A DNA stretch of 64,000 nt from NCBI GenBank assembly GCA_021234155.1, contig JAJEKV010000055.1, positions 250,001-314,000 of the forward strand, given 5' to 3'. The DNA is from Isoetes taiwanensis (Eukaryota > Streptophyta > Lycopodiopsida > Isoetales > Isoetaceae). Positions 59,282 to 64,000 of this stretch are shown here, in pieces. The notes beneath the pieces were generated by a model. That model was not told the origin of the DNA. It saw only the letters and a program-made list of their open reading frames with translations, and searched no databases. A program made the position numbers and the translations under genes. Numbering within the stretch: the stretch's first letter is position 1; every line of letters begins with the position of its first letter.

Positions 59282-60027
59282 TGTTAGTAATCAGATAGAA
59301 TTTTCAATAATAGTGCTACAATGTGTATAGATACAACTCCCTTAAATCATTGTTTAAGATTTACTTATCACAATGAACCTTTAAACTAATAACAACCTTT
59401 TCAGAATATATCCTTCAATAATCAAGTCATAACTCTAATGACTTGTAACAAACCAATAGCTAGATATTTGAATTTAATAGTTGATTACTTCATTAACCAC
59501 ACTCAAAGCATACATAGCAATTTAGCTTTCAAAACAAGACTTCAAATATCTTCATATATCAAATATTCACCTTATCGATTATGAATTCAAAATATTGGAC
59601 TTCCGGATCCCAACTTTCCCTGTAATTTTCACCAATGTCTCTTCTACCTATTCTTCTTGTATTTACATAGATCAGCCCGAAGGTCTTGGGAGACCACTGA
59701 GCTTTCAGAAATTACCTGTAATCTGGTTATTCGACCGAGCTTTTCATTGATTCTTCTGTCTCTGGTTCATTGGACCGAGTATCTCCCTTGGGTCAACTTT
59801 CCCTTTATGACCAATAATTCAATAGTTAACCTTAACCCAATAATTCAATAGTTAACTTTAACCTTCGATGTGCAATGCTCCTTCTATAAAATAACGATTA
59901 TCAAATATTTTGCTAAGGTTAAACAATGAAGCATGAACTATTGATTGAACCTAGCAAGTTTCGTTGCTTAACACTTTGTTCTCCTTCTGTCATGTAAACA
60001 ATCATGAGATGAACCTAAAATTTAACA
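59282..60027 (-). repeat. Copia 5' LTR
   Basis: About 746 bp beginning TGTTAAATTTTAGG (at 60027) and ending CTGATTACTAACA (at 59282) on the minus strand. The outer end is set by the matching target duplication and by in-frame rejoining of the gypsy integrase. An inner TGTTAAGC at 59973 is an alternative start. Confidence 0.75.
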
Positions 60028-60032
60028 ATGGC

Positions 60033-60926
60033 AATACTGCTTTTCTTTTCAGATTTGCAGGGATGACCACACAAGGTATACTATCTGACCCTTATGCAGT
60101 TCGATCGGGGCTCTCGACAAATTAGCACGTGCCCTTGCCCGATCTTGGGCATATCTCATATGCAATTGACACAAACCAAGTGTCACATCCATGCCTTCAA
60201 GCATATTTATAGCAGCATCAATTTTCAGCCTTTCAAAACCAAGCGATACATGTCCCCTGGGATTTCTCCCAAACATAGCCACAACGGGCTAGTTTTGATG
60301 CTCTGTTGGAACCCATTATTGTAAGCAAACTCTACGACCGGCAAATAGTCCTTCCACCTGGATTGCTAAGTGGCCACATAAGATCTCAGCATATCCTCTA
60401 GAATCAGATTCACTCTTTCAGATTGTCCATCCGTTTCAGGATGATCTCCACTATAGAACTGAAGAGTGCATTTTAAAACAGAGAACCCGCCAGAAATTCC
60501 CAGTGAATTTCACATCTCGATCGCTTACAATAGCTTTGGGTAACCCAAAACTAGGGAATACATGCTGCATATAAGCCTTGGCCACCGCCAAGCCATCAAC
60601 ATTCTTTGTGAGAGGTATAAAGCATGCATACTTCGTCAACCTATCCATAATGACAAGTATCTGGGTATAGTGATGCACAGTACGAGGCAACTTCACAATG
60701 AAATACATAGAGACTTCACTTTACCTCTCCTCTGGCACAAGCAGAGGTTGAAAAGTCCTGGAGTCTTGCCTCGACCTGCTTTAATCGGCTGACAAGTCTC
60801 ACAAACTTTCACATATTCCTGTACATCCTCTTTCAAACTAAGCCAGTAAAATATTCTCTTGAGTGATTCATAGGTTTTACATTCACCTCCATGTCCAGCA
60901 TAAGGTGCATCATGAAATTCACTCAA
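60033..60926 (-). pseudogene. Gypsy integrase, zinc module to core
   Basis: The minus strand reads FHDAPYAGHGGECKTYESLK and VCETCQPIKAGRGKTPG (HHCC zinc module), then ILVIMDRLTKYACFIPL (first catalytic D) and AIVSDRDVKFTGNFWR (second D). After frameshifts come KIDAAINMLEGM, LCQLHMRYAQDRARA and GQIVYLVWSSLQ. The region of the third acidic residue (around 60440-60300) is disturbed. The frame resumes on the other side of the copia insertion. Confidence 0.7.
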
Positions 60927-61023
60927 TAACTACTTTCGCAAAGTGTCTACGATTCTTTTTCCCGGGAAGATGTTCAACATGAAAATGAAATTTAGAAAGA
61001 AAGTCCAACCACCTTGCTTGCCT

Positions 61024-61599
61024 TTAACTTACCTCGGCCTGGCTTTGTAGGAATTTCAACAGTTTATGATCAATATAGACCATAAACTTATCAATATAGA
61101 CCATAAACTTACATTTGTTGCGAAGATAGTGTTTCCAGACTTTGAGCGCATGAACCCTCGCCAGTAACTCTTGCTCATAGGTGGAATAGTTCTTCTCAGC
61201 AGCATTGAATTGGTGACTTTCATATGCCACCACTCTACCATTCTGCATGAGCACAACACCAATGGCATAACCACACGCATCTGTGTAAACCTCATAAGGT
61301 TTACTCATGTCTAGAATCAACAGACTATGCGCTGAAGTCAGCAATCTCTTCATCATATCCATTGCCTGCTGCTGCTTCACCATCCATTGCCAATGGATAT
61401 TAGATTTCAATAACATAGTCAAAGCAGCTGCAATCTTGGCAAATTTCCAGACAAATTTGTGATAATAGCTGGCCAACCCCAAGAAACTATGCAACTCAGA
61501 TACATTCTTTGGCACTAGCCAAGATTGAATTGCCTCCATCTTCTTGGGATCCACAGCTACGCATTCTGTAGACACAATCTGGCCCAAATATTCCACCAT
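61024..61599 (-). pseudogene. Gypsy RT thumb/connection and RNase H
   Basis: It opens at VEYLGQIVSTECVAVDPKK, past the RT catalytic site, then SFLGLASYYHKFVWKFAKIA, and RNase H with YEVYTDACGYAIGVVLM (catalytic D), HQFNAAEKNYSTYEQELLA (E) and the IDHK segment. A 21-bp tandem duplication (61069-61110) repeats IDKFMVY. RNase H removes the RNA strand during reverse transcription. The 5' edge is the deletion junction described separately. Confidence 0.78.
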
Positions 61600-61819
61600 A
61601 AGGGGATTTGTTAGGTCTCACAAACCCTTTGGCTAACAGCTCATGAACCTGCTCTTTAACCTCCTCTTGTTCAAATATGGACAATCTATAAGGGCTACGA
61701 AACACAGGTTTGGATCCATGCTCTAAATCAATCTCATGTTCAATCTCTCTACTAGGGGGAAGACCTTCAGGCAGTTCCTCAGAGAACACGTCTTGAAATT
61801 TATACAACAGATTCTGCAA
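61600..61819 (-). pseudogene. Gypsy RT N-terminal stub
   Basis: LLYKFQDVFSEELPEGLPPS, REIEHEIDLEHGSKPVFRSP, then ELLAKGFVRPNKSPYGG, the usual start of Ty3 reverse transcriptase. The next residues should be APVLFV and the YVDD-containing core, but sequence jumps to VEYLG with a GGTG microhomology at about 61605. Roughly 125 residues are missing. Confidence 0.78.
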
Positions 61820-62450
61820 TTATCTCTGGCCCTTTGAATTCCCCATGACCTCATTATCAGCAATCATATGACAACACTCAAAAGCAGGATAACATTCATC
61901 ACTAAATAGAAGAAAACATTGATTGGAAGATTTACGTACCAGTTTCTTGACCTGAAGCGACGACACGATCTTGGAAGCTCCCATCAAAAGGCTCCCTTGT
62001 AGATATATCTCGCGTCCATCGTGCTTCAGCATCACCTGGTGAGTGTTTCAATCTATTGCAGTAGGCTTAACTGCTGCAACCATGTTATCCCCAGCACTAC
62101 ATCATATCGGCCACCATCCAAGAGGTCAAAATCAAACTTTTCTTGGTAGCCTTGAATGTTCAAGGGCACCCCAACACCTTTACGATCCTCTACCTGAGAA
62201 TTGTTCACAAAAGGACCATCTGCCTTATTAGTCTTTACACAAAGTAGGTGCAGTTCTTCCACCAACTTAGAAGAGAGAAACATGTCAGAAAAGCCACAAT
62301 CCAATAACATCACAATGTTTTGGCCCATGATTCTGCCCAAGAATCTAATAACCCTTCCAGCAAACATATCCATGATGTCCTTGCTTGCAGGCTTATCCAG
62401 CGTGCACAGCTCTTCTATGGCAATAGCTGAAACCTTCTTAGATCCAATAC
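61820..62450 (-). pseudogene. Gypsy protease region
   Basis: The minus strand encodes FLGRIMGQNIVMLLDCGFSD at the position of the aspartic protease (normally D-[ST]-G; here D-C-G), and YDVVLGITWLQQLSLLQ (conserved .VILGM.WL block). Linker sequence to RT follows (MMLKHDGREIYLQGS). The Cys substitution in the catalytic triad would impair the enzyme. Confidence 0.7.
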
Positions 62451-63515
62451 TTCTTCAACCTTTCCAGTCACGTTTGCTTTCTTGTTATCAGCTTTCTTGT
62501 TTTGTGGCTGAGAATATTCACGACTAATGGCCCAGACTCTCCACGTCTATAGCAGAAAATCCCTTTCCTGGGACCACCGGACTTAGAGTCCGCCTTACGC
62601 TTCTTGGACTCTCGCTCTGCAGACTTAGGCTTAGGCTGTTCAGACTTTTTCTTTTTGGAAAACCTATTTTCTTTTTTGGGAACTTCCGAGACGTCCTCTT
62701 AAAGGACTCATCCTCTTCCCCAAGCTGATGAGCCAACATCGTTGCCCTCTCAAAATCCTCAGCCTTCAACCCGATTATCTGCTTCTTGAGAGCAACACTG
62801 GATAGACTACCTAGGAAGAAATCAACCTGCCGAGTCTCGGTCAAGTCTCCAACCCTGTGGATATAACCTTGTACCTTATTGTTATATGCACTGAGAGAAC
62901 CTGTCTGCTTACAGTATTGCAGCTTCTCAAGTGCATCACGAGCATCATGCCGAGGTGCATACTCCCCAGTTCCTGAAATCGGACCACGTATTCATCTCCT
63001 TCTTCATGGTAGGGTCATTCCACCAACTAGGGTCAAAAAAGGTCTCAAGCTTGTCATCCAAGCCGTCGCCTCCTCAATAGTGCCTTTCCCATCCCAATTC
63101 GGTATCTTTGTTCGCTCGAGACTGCATATGTCCTCCTTGCTCAATCGGAACCCTTCAATGATTGCTGAACAACAGGACTAGCACCAGGGACATCGGGGTC
63201 CACCACCACTACTGTCGGAGACTTCCCCTTCTCCGCAGACTTCCCTTGGCCATACATGCCAGCAAGGGTCTCCAATACAATTCTCATAGCAGTCTGAGTG
63301 TTTAATATTGCCTTGAGGCTCTGCTGCACACCCAGAAAGTCCTCACCCCACTTCGTCTGCATGGTTTCCAGGTTCTTCTGGGTTTCCTATACGCGAGCAG
63401 CTAGCCCTCGTACATCAGGTTCCTCCTCCATAGGAGTCGCCTGTCCTGCTATAATATGTGTGTCTGCATTACTCTCACTGTACTCCATCTCAGCTACTCC
63501 AGTCCAAGCCGCAAC
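62451..63515 (-). pseudogene. Gypsy gag
   Basis: Fragments in minus frames: MQTKWGEDFLGVQQSLKAIL (63362-63141), then in other frames the retrotransposon gag capsid region (about 63140-62850) and TETRQVDFFLGSLSSVALKK with GLKAEDFERATMLAHQLGEE (62844-62524), followed by a Lys-rich segment (KFPKKKIGFPKRK) and the site of a zinc knuckle near 62550 that is disrupted. Several frameshifts. Confidence 0.6.
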
Positions 63516-63519
63516 TCAG

Positions 63520-63531
63520 ACTCTGATACCA
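63520..63531 (-). other. Gypsy primer binding site (tRNA-Met type)
   Basis: TGGTATCAGAGT on the minus strand, one base after the CCTAACA end of the 5' LTR. Confidence 0.85.
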
Positions 63532-63532
63532 C

Positions 63533-64000
63533 TGTTAGGAACCAAAATTTTAGTACCAAAAATTTCGATTTGTATTCCCATCAAACCATCAGAGTACACA
63601 GAATAAATACTGCCTCTCGCGAGGCTATATACATGAAAGCCACGTATACAGATAACAAAATGACAACATATGCTCCGCCAGCTATCAAATACCCTGCACA
63701 AGCTTCCACGTAACATGCATAAGAGTTATCCAATAGTTTCAACATGAAGCAATGACTGACGGACTGTAAGAACACACATATGGAGTCCACCACACACACC
63801 ATAGCATCTGCCAAGCAGATACACCCTGCCATATCTAGACAATACGTCGTCTAGAACCCCCGCGCTGGTGGATCTAGTATACGAAAAGAACTGCAAGTAT
63901 CATAAGAACTTGGGCCACTAGACTGTTAATTCCACCTTAATGCCTTGTACTGCAGTTTGCACTCTACTCTCTAGATATGTTAGCTAGGATATTCAACTAT
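63533..64000 (-). repeat. Gypsy 5' LTR, inner 468 bp (runs off the window)
   Basis: It ends (minus strand) in GGTTCCTAACA next to the primer site. The outer end is beyond the window, so LTR length is at least 468 bp. A TATA-like word (GGCTATATACATGA, + strand about 63623) lies within it. Confidence 0.75.

Larger units (their letters stand above)
53818..60027 (-). mobile_element. Ty1/copia element inserted in the gypsy element
   Basis: It is bounded by direct repeats (54546-53818 and 60027-59282 on the minus strand) of about 0.7 kb with TGTTA...TAACA-type ends, and by a probable 5-bp target duplication (ATGGT at 53813-53817, ATGGC at 60028-60032, one mismatch). The primer site TGGTATCAGAGC (complement of 59269-59280) abuts the 5' LTR. 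Gag, protease and integrase are present. Reverse transcriptase, RNase H and the polypurine tract are absent, and integrase runs directly into the 3' LTR. A further element sits in the integrase. Confidence 0.82.
53402..64000 (-). mobile_element. Ty3/gypsy chromovirus-type element (outermost of a three-level nest)
   Basis: On the minus strand, in order: 5' LTR (from beyond the window to 63533), tRNA-Met primer site (63531-63520), gag, protease, RT with internal deletion, RNase H, integrase (to about 60033), interruption by a copia element, integrase C-terminus and chromodomain (53812-53430), and a polypurine tract (about 53424-53404). Codons on either side of the copia insertion join in frame (KRKAVLP to LLAGKKPKLSPR). 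Frameshifts and a catalytic deletion make it inactive. Confidence 0.8.

Overview
This window is nuclear DNA of a land plant. The evidence is a cyclic nucleotide-gated channel (CNGC) gene of the plant type with GT-AG introns, Ty1/copia and Ty3/gypsy retrotransposons primed by tRNA-Met-type binding sites, plant-type LINEs and long microsatellites. LINE families ending in pentanucleotide repeats rather than poly(A), and a transposase-like gene unlike common angiosperm families, hint at a seed-free plant such as a fern, but I cannot identify the species. Host coding sequence is a small minority; the rest is nested or decayed mobile DNA and one large tandem array.

Layout. 1-777: a LINE 3' end with a (CACTT)n tail and unexplained sequence. 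778-11713: a Mutator-like terminal-inverted-repeat element with a perfect 10-bp target duplication, split by a near full-length LINE (LINE-A, minus strand, 999-10405, 16-bp target duplication). LINE-A carries an internal inversion (about 1570-6670) and, inside that, a 2.6-kb foreign insertion. 12556-13544: a perfect 54-bp inverted repeat around 881 bp. 14493-18385: (CT)n tracts alternating with pieces of a second LINE family (LINE-B). 21470-26905: a CT-rich minisatellite and a GC-rich, heavily frameshifted LINE-B relative.

27542-31514 (minus strand) is the one clear host gene, a seven-exon CNGC of about 704 residues whose last exon has a one-base expansion in a G run. A 0.7-kb dispersed repeat lies just upstream and again at 43.3 kb. 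Between the two copies are about 20 tandem copies of a ~362-bp monomer (33.1-40.7 kb), a strand switch, about three opposite-strand copies (to 41.88 kb), and a decayed transposase-like gene. Each well-preserved monomer carries tRNA-like box A and box B motifs, so the array looks like a tandemly amplified tRNA-derived SINE-like sequence.

44.0-53.1 kb holds a (CTAT)n tract, two well-formed exons of an unrecognised gene (45314-45766, minus), a poly(A)-tailed LINE fragment, a 425-bp tandem duplication and a decayed gypsy gag-protease (plus strand). 53.1-64.0 kb is a three-layer nest on the minus strand: a chromodomain gypsy element interrupted by a copia element, itself interrupted by a 2.4-kb probable solo LTR with a 5-bp target duplication. 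Both outer elements have lost the catalytic part of reverse transcriptase.
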